Shown here one piece after another: positions 7,161 through 14,821 of a stretch of DNA of 38,247 bases (its first letter is position 1; every line of letters starts with the position of its first letter). Origin of the DNA: an uncultured Clostridia bacterium (GTDB taxonomy: Bacteria > Bacillota > Clostridia > Christensenellales > Borkfalkiaceae); NCBI GenBank assembly GCA_944372515.1, contig CALVZM010000023.1, positions 1 to 38,247 on the forward strand, in the 5' to 3' direction. Below the pieces are notes generated by a model. It worked only from the letters and a program-made list of their open reading frames with translations, ran no database searches and was not told the DNA's origin. A program made the position numbers and the translations under genes.

Positions 7161-8744
7161 ATGTTATCGGTCAACAACGTATCCCTGCAATACGGAGGAA
7201 AAAAACTCTTTGAAGACGTCAATCTCAAATTCACCAAGGGGAATTGTTACGGCATCATCGGTGCGAACGGCGCGGGAAAATCGACCTTTTTGAAGATCTT
7301 GTCGGGCGAAGTGGAGCCGAACAAGGGCGACGTAACGATGGACAAGGGCGAACGCATGAGCGTTCTGCAACAGAACCATAACGCCTTTGACCACGAGACC
7401 GTCCTCAGGACGGTCATGCTCGGTTATCGCCGCCTGGTCGAAGTCATGGACGAAAAGGACGCGCTCTATGCCAAGCCCGATTTTTCCGAAGAGGACGGCA
7501 TCCGCGCGGGCGAGTTGGAGACCGAATTTGCCGAGATGAACGGCTATGACGCCGAGACCGAGGCGCAGCAACTTCTCATGGCGCTGCACATTCCCATGGA
7601 ACTGCACGGCAAGACCATGAAGGAACTTGACGGCAAGATGAAAGTCAAAGTGCTCCTGGCGCAGGCGGTGTTCGGCAATCCCGACGTGCTCCTTCTGGAC
7701 GAGCCGACCAACGATTTGGACATCGCGTCCGTGCGCTGGCTGGAAAATTACCTGATGGATTTTGAAAATACCATCATCATCGTTTCGCATAACCGCCATT
7801 TTCTCAATAAAGTCTGCACCAACATCTGCGACGTCGATTACGGGCAGATCAACATGTATGTCGGCAACTATGATTTCTGGTACCAGACCAGCCAACTCAT
7901 GGCGCGGCAGCAGAAGGAGCAGAACAAGAAGGCGGAGCAGCGCGCCAAGGAACTCCAAGATTTCATCGCGCGGTTTGCCGCCAACGCTTCCAAGTCCCGC
8001 CAGGCGACTTCCCGCAAGAAGGAACTTGAAAAACTGACCATCAGCGATTTCAAACCGTCTTTGCGCAAATATCCTTTCATCGATTTCAAATTTGAACGCG
8101 AGATCGGCAACGATATCCTCATGGTCGAAGGGCTGAGTAAAAAGGGATATTTTGAAGACGTATCCTTTACGGTGCAGAAAAATGAAAAGATCGGTATCGT
8201 GTCGGACAACAGCCGCGCGATCACCATGCTCTATGACATCCTCATGGGCAAGGAGGAGTCGGACGGCGGCACGGTGAAATGGGGCAAGACCATCGTCAAT
8301 TCCTATTTCCCGACGGACAACAGCGAGTTTTTCGACGGGTGCGATCTGACCCTCGTCGAATGGCTCTCGCAGTTTTCCAAAGACCATTACGAGGAATATC
8401 TGCGCGGCTGGCTGGGAAGGATGCTGTTCAGCGGCGAGGAGGCGTTAAAGCGTGCCAAAGTGCTGTCTGGCGGCGAAAAAGTGCGCTGCATGCTGGCGAA
8501 AATGATGCTCGCGGGCGGCAATTTCCTCGTTCTGGACGAGCCGACCAACCATCTCGATCTGGAAACGATCACGTCCCTCAATACGGGATTGCAGAATTTG
8601 AAGGGGTGGATGCTCGTGACGTCGCACGACCGGGAACTGATGAATGCCGTGTGCAACCGCATCATTGAGATCAACGGCACGAAGGTATACGACAAGAATA
8701 CGAATTACGACGCATATCTCGACGAGATCAGCGAAGCGAAATAA
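7161..8744 (+). CDS. ABC-F ATPase (YkpA/YbiT-like), second ATP site degenerate
   Basis: 527 residues, two ABC domains and no membrane segments. Length and motif order match B. subtilis YkpA as I recall it. Domain 1 has an intact Walker A GANGAGKST (34-42) and Walker B VLLLDEPTNDLD, but its signature is ELDGKMKVKV instead of LSGGxxxR. Domain 2 has an intact signature (LSGGEKVR) and Walker B (FLVLDEPTNHLD), yet its Walker A is replaced by SDNSRAIT (about 348-355). The linker (about 245-290) is charged and helical with NASKSRQATSRKK. ABC-F proteins of this class act in the cytoplasm on the ribosomal E site. Only one composite ATP site appears functional. The ribosome site GAGGT precedes ATG 7161. 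Confidence 0.9.
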   Translation: MLSVNNVSLQYGGKKLFEDVNLKFTKGNCYGIIGANGAGKSTFLKILSGEVEPNKGDVTMDKGERMSVLQQNHNAFDHETVLRTVMLGYRRLVEVMDEKDALYAKPDFSEEDGIRAGELETEFAEMNGYDAETEAQQLLMALHIPMELHGKTMKELDGKMKVKVLLAQAVFGNPDVLLLDEPTNDLDIASVRWLENYLMDFENTIIIVSHNRHFLNKVCTNICDVDYGQINMYVGNYDFWYQTSQLMARQQKEQNKKAEQRAKELQDFIARFAANASKSRQATSRKKELEKLTISDFKPSLRKYPFIDFKFEREIGNDILMVEGLSKKGYFEDVSFTVQKNEKIGIVSDNSRAITMLYDILMGKEESDGGTVKWGKTIVNSYFPTDNSEFFDGCDLTLVEWLSQFSKDHYEEYLRGWLGRMLFSGEEALKRAKVLSGGEKVRCMLAKMMLAGGNFLVLDEPTNHLDLETITSLNTGLQNLKGWMLVTSHDRELMNAVCNRIIEINGTKVYDKNTNYDAYLDEISEAK

Positions 8745-8775
8745 AAAAAAGCCGTGCCGTGCGGATGAAAATCAG

Positions 8776-8804
8776 TTGATTTTTTTCGGCGTATATAGTA
8801 TAAT
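8776..8804 (+). promoter_or_regulatory. tRNA-Leu promoter
   Basis: TTGATT (8776-8781), 17 bases, TATAAT (8799-8804), 16 bases before the mature tRNA. The -35 box overlaps a small hairpin (AAAATC-AGTT-GATTTT and a T run, about 8767-8786) that may weakly terminate the ABC-F transcript. Confidence 0.8.
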
Positions 8805-8820
8805 GATATACGCTTGATGC

Positions 8821-8907
8821 GCCGCTGTGGTGAAATTGGCAGACGCGCGGGACTCAAAATCCCGTGGTAGTGATACCGTATCGGTTCGACCCCGATCAGC
8901 GGCACCA
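8821..8907 (+). tRNA. tRNA-Leu (anticodon CAA)
   Basis: 87 bases with encoded CCA. The acceptor stem GCCGCTG (8821-8827) pairs with CAGCGGC (8897-8903), then A and CCA follow. The anticodon stem CGGGA/TCCCG encloses loop CTCAAAA, anticodon CAA at 8855-8857, which reads UUG. The long class II variable arm (GGTA-GTGA-TACC) and a T-arm with GGTTCGACC support leucine. It is a solitary tRNA gene with its own promoter and a strong terminator. Confidence 0.96.
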
Positions 8908-8936
8908 GCAAAAAAGAGGCAGACGCCTCAAAGCGG

Positions 8937-8972
8937 AATAAGTCTTGTCGTTTTCGGCAAGACTTATTTTTT
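8937..8972 (+). terminator. Terminator after tRNA-Leu
   Basis: A 14-bp stem, AATAAGTCTTGTCG (8937-8950) with CGGCAAGACTTATT (8955-8968), one G-U pair, TTTT loop and a T run to 8972. Confidence 0.9.
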
Positions 8973-9076
8973 ATCGCTTTGCAGAGAAAAAAGCGAGGCA
9001 AAAAAATCACGCAAAATCCGTATGCGGCAAATTCAGAAAATAAAGACGGCGGGATGCGGAAAATGCCTTTGACCGT

Positions 9077-9106
9077 TTGACAAGAAAGGGGCGTTCGGAG
9101 TATAAT
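9077..9106 (+). promoter_or_regulatory. Promoter of mgsA
   Basis: Consensus TTGACA (9077-9082), 18-base spacer, TATAAT (9101-9106), 31 bases before the start codon. Confidence 0.85.
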
Positions 9107-9137
9107 AGAGAAAAAGAACGACACGGAGGAAAAAGTT

Positions 9138-9512
9138 TTGAAGAAAAAGACCATCGCACTCATCGCGCACGACAACAAAAAACATGAGATCATCCAATGG
9201 GCGATCACCAACAAGGAAACACTCTCCAAATTCGACCTTTGCGGCACGGGCACGACGGCAAAACTCGTTTCGGAAGCGACGGGGCTGGAAGTCAAGCGTT
9301 ACCTTTCGGGTCCGCTCGGCGGCGACCAGCAGATCGGCGCCAAAGTTGCGGAGGGGAAGATAGACATCGTTATCTTTTTCTGGGATCCCTTACAAACCCA
9401 GCCGCACGATCCCGACGTCAAAGCGCTGCTGCGCATCGCCGTCGTCTATGACATTCCCATTGCCACCAACAAGGCGACTGCCGACTACGTTATTCATTCT
9501 AAATTGATATAA
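9138..9512 (+). CDS. mgsA: Methylglyoxal synthase
   Basis: 124 residues starting at TTG 9138, 7 bases after GGAGGA. The enzyme converts dihydroxyacetone phosphate to methylglyoxal plus phosphate (EC 4.2.3.3), a bypass that relieves phosphate-limited glycolysis. Family motifs are all present: [10 protein letters not shown] with His11, the phosphate-binding CGTGTTAKL (35-43), the catalytic-Asp segment [10 protein letters not shown] with Asp63, and [15 protein letters not shown] with His90 and Asp93, then [11 protein letters not shown]. Length is normal for short clostridial homologues. It is a single-gene unit between its own promoter and terminator, next to the glycogen locus, which is metabolically sensible because both deal with sugar-phosphate overflow. 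Confidence 0.96.
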   Translation: MKKKTIALIAHDNKKHEIIQWAITNKETLSKFDLCGTGTTAKLVSEATGLEVKRYLSGPLGGDQQIGAKVAEGKIDIVIFFWDPLQTQPHDPDVKALLRIAVVYDIPIATNKATADYVIHSKLI

Positions 9513-9520
9513 ATACAAAG

Positions 9521-9539
9521 TACTATGTCAGACATAATA
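9521..9539 (+). repeat. Palindromic 3'-end repeat, copy 1
   Basis: TACTATGTCAGACATAATA, a 9-1-9 dyad with one mismatch, 8 bases after the mgsA stop. It differs by one base from the copy at 37484-37502 (read on the minus strand) and shares TATGTC-N-GACATAATA with 20910-20925. Confidence 0.75.
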
Positions 9540-9552
9540 TATGTTTTTTTGA

Positions 9553-9579
9553 AAGGCGGGCGAATTTTCCCGCTTTTTT
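9553..9579 (+). terminator. Terminator of mgsA
   Basis: GCGGG (9556-9560) pairs with CCCGC (9569-9573) around CGAATTTT and is followed by TTTTTT. Confidence 0.75.
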
Positions 9580-10132
9580 CATGCACGGAAACCATCGCGG
9601 TATGATAGATTTGTTTTGGTGCATCCGCATCCAAAAGAAGATCCGCAAAATATTCATCCCGTTTAAGGCGGCTGTTGTGCGTTTTGTACGTTCGGGGTCG
9701 GGGAAAACGGAAAGGCGAAGGATATAAACTGCCGACGATAAAACAAATAATATAGACAAAGCCGATAAAACAATAAAATAAGCAAAGAAAAATAACCGAT
9801 AGCACAGAGATAACGCCGCTAACGCAGAAGATAATCGCTATCGCCGATCGGACGGAAAACCCGACGAAAAAAATGCGATAGATCCGGGAAATATAGATTC
9901 GGGAAATAATGTCAATAGTATGAAAAACAAACGAGACGGGACGAAAAAATGCCGAGATGGACGAAAAATCATGCCGATATCGGCGGGAAAAGCGGGAAAT
10001 AAAATCAATCATTAACAAAAATTGAAATTCTCTGCGGACATGCGTGCATGGAAGCGGCGGCGCATATTTGCATGCCTGTGAGAAAATAAGGGAAAAAAAT
10101 TAAAAAAAATTGAAAAAATTTTCAAAACAGTA
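9580..10132. other. AT-rich, purine-biased intergenic stretch
   Basis: No credible gene was found between the mgsA terminator and the glgB promoter. The plus strand is strongly purine-rich (many GATAA, AAAACA and GGGAAATA words). Two imperfect tandem units of GATYCGGGAAATA occur at about 9879-9908, and TTGAAAAAATTTTCAA, a perfect 16-base palindrome, sits at 10110-10125, 7 bases before the glgB -35 box. A 174-codon minus-strand open frame exists but lacks a ribosome site and looks like a by-product of the purine bias. Confidence 0.5.
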
Positions 10133-10161
10133 TTGAAAAATTCCGCAAGATATAGTATAAT
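10133..10161 (+). promoter_or_regulatory. Promoter of the glgBCD unit
   Basis: TTGAAA (10133-10138), 17 bases, TATAAT (10156-10161). The leader to the glgB start is about 105 bases and contains a GC-rich inverted stretch (GGCGCGCGGACA region) but no recognised riboswitch. Confidence 0.75.
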
Positions 10162-10272
10162 ACCAATATAATTCCACACCATGGTCGTTTTGCCGTCAAA
10201 ACGTCGTGTTTTGCGGCATGGCGCGCGGACAAACATCCGCGCCGCGGCAGGAACCGAAAAGAGGGAGGGACG

Positions 10273-12246
10273 ATGGAAAACAAACCGCAGGAAAATTTCC
10301 CGTTGTATGTATATCACCACGGGAAGAACTACAAGACGTATGAATTTATGGGCGCGCACAAGGTCAAGCGGGGCGGTACGGAGGGATATATTTTCCGCGT
10401 CTGGGCGCCGCACGCCGTTTCCGTTTCGGTCGTCGGCGATTTCAACGGCTGGAACGACGAAGCCGACCGCATGGAAAAACTCATCGACGATGAAACGTTT
10501 GAACTCTTCATTCCGGGGCTCAAAGAATACGACGTCTATAAATACAGCATCACCACCCGCGACGGCAGAAAATTGCTGAAAGCCGACCCCTATGCCTTTC
10601 ATGCCGAAACGCCGCCCGCAACGGCGTCCAAACTCTATGATCTGGACGGGTATGAATGGCAGGACGGGGAATATTTCAAAGCATTGAAAGAAAAGAATAT
10701 TTATCGTTCGCCGATGAATATTTATGAGGTCAATCTCCTTTCCTGGAAGATCCATGACGACGGGAATTACTATTCTTACCGCGATCTTGCGGTCGAACTC
10801 GTGCAATACGTCAAAGAAATGGGGTATACGCACGTCGAATTCATGCCCGTGTGTGAACATCCCTTTGACGGGTCGTGGGGGTATCAGGTAACGGGGTACT
10901 ATGCCGTTACTTCCCGCCTCGGCACGCCCAAGGACTTCATGGCGCTCGTCGACGCCTTCCACCAAGCGGGCATCGGCGTCATTTTAGACTGGGTACCCGC
11001 GCATTTCCCCAAAGATGCCCACGGATTGTATGAATTTGACGGGCAGCCGCTCTATGAATGCCCGCAGTGGGACAGAATGGAGCACAAAGCGTGGGGGACA
11101 AGGCGGTTCGATTACGGCAGGAAGGAGATCTTGTCTTTCCTGATTTCGGGCGCGGTATTCTTCTTTGATAAATATCACGTGGACGGTCTGCGCGTGGATG
11201 CCGTTGCTTCCATGCTCTATCTCGATTATGACCGCCGCGAAGGGGAATGGGTCCCCAATAAATACGGTGAAAACAAGAACCTGGAAGCCATTGCTTTCTT
11301 GCAGGAACTCAACAAAGTCGTCTTCCGCGAATTTCCCCATGCGCTGATGATCGCCGAAGAATCGACGGCGTGGCCCGGGGTTACGCAGCCGACGGACAAG
11401 GGCGGGCTCGGGTTCAATTTCAAATGGAACATGGGCTGGATGAACGATGTTTTAAGTTACGTTTCTCTCAATCCCTATTTCCGCATGAACAATCACAACA
11501 AGATGACGTTTGCCATGATGTATGCCTTTTCCGAGAATTACGTTCTGCCCATTTCGCATGACGAAGTGGTGCACGGCAAATGTTCGCTCATCAATAAAAT
11601 GCCGGGCACGACCGAGGAAAAGTTCGCCGGCGTGCGCGCGTTTTTGGGATATATGATGTCGCATCCCGGTAAAAAACTCAACTTCATGGGGTATGAATTC
11701 GGACAGTTCAAGGAATGGAACTATGCCGAAGGTCTGGAATTTTTCCTGAAAGTGTATCCCCTGCACCAGAAATTGTCCGATTACGTTCGGGATCTCAACC
11801 GCTTTTATAAGGAACATTCCGAATTTTTTGAGATCGAAGATTCCTGGGACGGCTTTGAATGGCTCGCGCCCGACGACAGGGATACCAATACCATTGCCTA
11901 CAAGCGCCGCAACCGCGCGGGGAAAGAGATCATCGTCCTCGCCTGTTTTTCCGGCGTGAACATCGACAGATATCTGCTCGGCATCGAAAAGGGCAAGTAC
12001 AAGATCATCTTCGATTCGGACGACGTTCGATACGGCGGCGACGGACAACTCAAAAAGAAGACGTATTCCACGGTAAAAAAGCCCAGCCACGGCAAAGAAG
12101 TTTCCATTCAGTTGAATATGCCGCGCCTGACTTGCATATATCTTGAAAAAGTGGGGGACGCCGTGCAGAAAAAGGTAGCCGTCAAAGCCAAGGCGCAGAC
12201 TTCGGACAAACCTTCCGCAGAAGGCGCGCCCGAAAAGAAGGCGTAA
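10273..12246 (+). CDS. glgB: 1,4-alpha-glucan branching enzyme
   Basis: 657 residues. It transfers alpha-1,4 chains to 6-positions of glycogen (EC 2.4.1.18). An N-terminal CBM48 (about 30-110: FRVWAPHAVSVSVVGDFNGWN) precedes the GH13_9 barrel with DWVPAHFP, nucleophile Asp309 in GLRVDAVASMLY, acid/base Glu362 in MIAEESTAWP, and LPISHDEVVHGK. An all-beta C-domain follows, then an unusual Lys/Ala-rich tail of about 30 residues (from about 628) that is likely disordered. Start ATG 10273 follows GAGGGAGGG. It is the first gene of the glycogen locus; glgC begins 94 bases downstream without an obvious new promoter. Confidence 0.97.
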   Translation: MENKPQENFPLYVYHHGKNYKTYEFMGAHKVKRGGTEGYIFRVWAPHAVSVSVVGDFNGWNDEADRMEKLIDDETFELFIPGLKEYDVYKYSITTRDGRKLLKADPYAFHAETPPATASKLYDLDGYEWQDGEYFKALKEKNIYRSPMNIYEVNLLSWKIHDDGNYYSYRDLAVELVQYVKEMGYTHVEFMPVCEHPFDGSWGYQVTGYYAVTSRLGTPKDFMALVDAFHQAGIGVILDWVPAHFPKDAHGLYEFDGQPLYECPQWDRMEHKAWGTRRFDYGRKEILSFLISGAVFFFDKYHVDGLRVDAVASMLYLDYDRREGEWVPNKYGENKNLEAIAFLQELNKVVFREFPHALMIAEESTAWPGVTQPTDKGGLGFNFKWNMGWMNDVLSYVSLNPYFRMNNHNKMTFAMMYAFSENYVLPISHDEVVHGKCSLINKMPGTTEEKFAGVRAFLGYMMSHPGKKLNFMGYEFGQFKEWNYAEGLEFFLKVYPLHQKLSDYVRDLNRFYKEHSEFFEIEDSWDGFEWLAPDDRDTNTIAYKRRNRAGKEIIVLACFSGVNIDRYLLGIEKGKYKIIFDSDDVRYGGDGQLKKKTYSTVKKPSHGKEVSIQLNMPRLTCIYLEKVGDAVQKKVAVKAKAQTSDKPSAEGAPEKKA

Positions 12247-12340
12247 AGGAAGAGGGATTGCCCCGGATGGTTGCCGCGGCGATCCGTTCCGATACGGAAA
12301 ACGACAATAATAAAACTCAATGGGGGTTATATAAACAGTT

Positions 12341-13558
12341 ATGCAAAGAAGAAAAGAGTGTGTTGCGATGTTGCTTGCGGGCGGACAAGGCAGCCGGCTG
12401 TACGCATTGACCAGCAAGATTGCAAAACCTGCCGTGGAATTCGGCGCAAAATACCGTATCATCGATTTTCCGCTGTCCAACTGCATCAATTCGGGTATCG
12501 ACACGGTGGGTGTCATGACGCAGTACGAGCCTTTGATCCTGAACGAGTACATCGGCAACGGACAACCCTGGGATCTTGACCGCGCCTTCGGCGGCGTGCA
12601 CATCCTGTCGCCTTACCAAGGCAAAGTCAAATCTTCCTGGTTTGAAGGCACCGCCAACGCCATTTATCAGAACCTGCACTTCATGCGGATGTATAATCCC
12701 GAATATGTTCTCATTCTTTCGGGCGATCATATCTACAAAATGGACTATTCTTTGATGCTCAAAGCGCACAAGGAGAGCGGTGCGGCGTGCACCATTGCCT
12801 GTATGCCCGTGCCCATTGAGGAGGCATCCCGCTTCGGCGTGCTCAACACCAATCCCGACGGCTCCATTTACGAATTTGAAGAAAAGCCCAAAAAGCCCAA
12901 GAGCAATCTGGCTTCGATGGGGATCTATATTTTCACGGCGGACAAACTCTTTGAGTATTTGCAGCGCGACGAGGACAACCCCGAGTCGTCCAAGGACTTC
13001 GGCAAGGACATTCTGCCTGCGATGCTGCAAGCGGGCGAGAAGATGATGTCCTATCAGTTCACGGGATATTGGAAGGATGTCGGCACCATTTCTTCCCTCT
13101 GGGAAGCCAACATGGATCTTTTGGGCGAAACGCCCGCCTTCGACGTCGGCGACGATGCATGGAAGATCCATTCGAGGAACCCTCTGGCACCGCCCGAATA
13201 TATCGGCGACGACGCGGAAGTGTCCGATTCCATGGTCGCGCTCGGCTGTGAGATCCACGGCAAGGTGGAGCATTCCGTTCTGGCGAGCAACGTCGTCATC
13301 GAGAAGGGGGCGTATGTCAAAGACGCCGTCATCATGGCGGGCACGGTCGTAAAATCGGGCGCCAAGGTCGAATATTCCATCGTGGACGAGGAAGTCGTCA
13401 TCGGGGAAAATGCCGTCGTCGGCGCGCCCAAAGAGAGCGGGCTCGGGTTGGAAGAAAAGGGCAAAGGCATTGCCGTCATCGGCAGGAACACCGTCGTGGA
13501 AGCGGGTGCAACGGTCGCGCCCGGCGTCATCGTCGACGCAATGAAAAAAGTCAAATAA
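12341..13558 (+). CDS. glgC: Glucose-1-phosphate adenylyltransferase, catalytic subunit
   Basis: 405 residues. It makes ADP-glucose from ATP and glucose-1-phosphate (EC 2.7.7.27), the committed step of glycogen synthesis. The nucleotidyltransferase domain starts with [16 protein letters not shown] (pyrophosphorylase loop GGQGSRL at 14-20), then [23 protein letters not shown]. The glucose-phosphate region has [10 protein letters not shown] and [11 protein letters not shown] left-handed beta-helix with hexapeptide repeats forms the C-terminal third. Start ATG 12341 gives the usual family N-terminus, although the only Shine-Dalgarno-like sequence is GGGGG 13 bases upstream, so translation may be modest. 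It pairs with GlgD, encoded next. Confidence 0.97.
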   Translation: MQRRKECVAMLLAGGQGSRLYALTSKIAKPAVEFGAKYRIIDFPLSNCINSGIDTVGVMTQYEPLILNEYIGNGQPWDLDRAFGGVHILSPYQGKVKSSWFEGTANAIYQNLHFMRMYNPEYVLILSGDHIYKMDYSLMLKAHKESGAACTIACMPVPIEEASRFGVLNTNPDGSIYEFEEKPKKPKSNLASMGIYIFTADKLFEYLQRDEDNPESSKDFGKDILPAMLQAGEKMMSYQFTGYWKDVGTISSLWEANMDLLGETPAFDVGDDAWKIHSRNPLAPPEYIGDDAEVSDSMVALGCEIHGKVEHSVLASNVVIEKGAYVKDAVIMAGTVVKSGAKVEYSIVDEEVVIGENAVVGAPKESGLGLEEKGKGIAVIGRNTVVEAGATVAPGVIVDAMKKVK

Positions 13559-13580
13559 AGCAGGGGGCGCAAGAAGAATC

Positions 13581-14684
13581 ATGACAGCAGTAGGCGTTAT
13601 TTTTTCAAGTATGCACGAGGAGAATATTCCCGAACTTTCCGGGCACCGGACGATGGCGTCCGTTCCGTTCGGCGGCAGATACCGCATGATCGATTTCTCC
13701 CTTTCCAATATGGTCAATGCGGGCATCACGACCGTCGGGCTGATGACCAAGACCAACTATCAGTCCCTGATCGACCACGTCGGCAGCGGAAAAGAGTGGG
13801 ATCTCGCCCGCAAAGACGGCGGCATGGTCCTCCTGCCACCTTACGTCGATGAAAACGAAACGGTCATCAATACCAGGCTGGAAGCGTTGAAGGGCATCGT
13901 CGGATTCCTCGGCAGATGCAAGCAGGACTATGTCGTCCTGTCCGACTGCGACGGCGTGGCGCGTTTCAACATTCAGGACGTGATCGCCTTCCATGAACAA
14001 AAGGGCGCGGACATCACCATGGTAACGCACAACCAGCCCGTCGTCAAAACGCATTATTACATGACCATCAAATCGGACAAAGAGGATCGGGTAACCGAGA
14101 TCCGCATCAATCCGCCCGCCAAGGGCAAGGCGGATGTGTTCGTCAACCTCATGGTCCTGCACCGGGATTATCTACTCGACCTCGTGCGCAATGCCACCAC
14201 TTGCGGCTATACGAGTTTCGGCAGGGATATCCTCTCGCGCAGCGTCGACACCGCCAAGATCTATAATTACAGATTTGAAGGATATTACGGCGGGATCACG
14301 AGCATGGCGGCATATTTCAAACACAACATGGAGTTGCTTGACGGGAACGTGCGCAAGGAACTTTTCGGCGCGCGGGACATCTACACCAAAGTCAAAGACA
14401 GCGCGCCTTCGGAATACGGCAAGGATGCAAAGGTCGCCAATTCCCTGATTTCCGACGGGTGCGAGATCCACGGTACGGTGCGCAATTCCATTCTCTTCCG
14501 CGGAGTGAAAGTCGCCCGCGGCGCCGTCGTGGAAAACTGCATCCTCATGCAGGACAACATCGTCGGGGAAAAAGCCAGGCTCAATTGCGTCATCACGGAC
14601 AAGAACGTCGTCATCCGCGACAGGAAAGTGCTGAGCGGCTGCGAGACCCTGCCGTATTTCATCCGCAAGGGCATGATGATCTGA
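13581..14684 (+). CDS. glgD: GlgD, non-catalytic subunit of ADP-glucose pyrophosphorylase
   Basis: 367 residues, homologous to GlgC, but the N-terminal segment reads VIFSSMHEENIPELSGHRTM. It thus lacks the GGxGxRL pyrophosphorylase loop and its catalytic Arg. The sugar-phosphate and beta-helix parts are recognisable (VPFGGRYRMIDFSLSNM, LSDCDGVARFN, SLISDGCEIHGTVRNSILFRGV). In Bacillota, GlgD acts with GlgC as a heterotetramer and changes its activity and regulation. The gene starts 22 bases after glgC and is certainly co-transcribed with it. The loss of the loop is normal for GlgD rather than a defect. Confidence 0.95.
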   Translation: MTAVGVIFSSMHEENIPELSGHRTMASVPFGGRYRMIDFSLSNMVNAGITTVGLMTKTNYQSLIDHVGSGKEWDLARKDGGMVLLPPYVDENETVINTRLEALKGIVGFLGRCKQDYVVLSDCDGVARFNIQDVIAFHEQKGADITMVTHNQPVVKTHYYMTIKSDKEDRVTEIRINPPAKGKADVFVNLMVLHRDYLLDLVRNATTCGYTSFGRDILSRSVDTAKIYNYRFEGYYGGITSMAAYFKHNMELLDGNVRKELFGARDIYTKVKDSAPSEYGKDAKVANSLISDGCEIHGTVRNSILFRGVKVARGAVVENCILMQDNIVGEKARLNCVITDKNVVIRDRKVLSGCETLPYFIRKGMMI

Positions 14685-14742
14685 TTTTTTGTCCGTCTCG
14701 GTCAAAAAGGAGAAAAAAACCGAGAAAATCCCGGTTACATTC

Positions 14743-14772
14743 TTGCAAAGACCGTCGCGGACGTGCTATAAT
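14743..14772 (+). promoter_or_regulatory. Internal promoter before glgA
   Basis: TTGCAA (14743-14748), 18-base spacer, TATAAT (14767-14772). It allows glgA to be transcribed apart from glgBCD. Confidence 0.75.
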
Positions 14773-14821
14773 AAAATCAATGATAAGGAGGCGGCGCGTG
14801 CGCCGCAAGAAGGAGAAAGAC

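Noticed and set aside
9494..10018. 174-codon minus-strand open frame with hydrophobic segments
   Set aside because: No ribosome site, Ile/Phe/Arg low-complexity composition and no known motif. The strand's purine bias removes stop codons on the complement and explains the frame.
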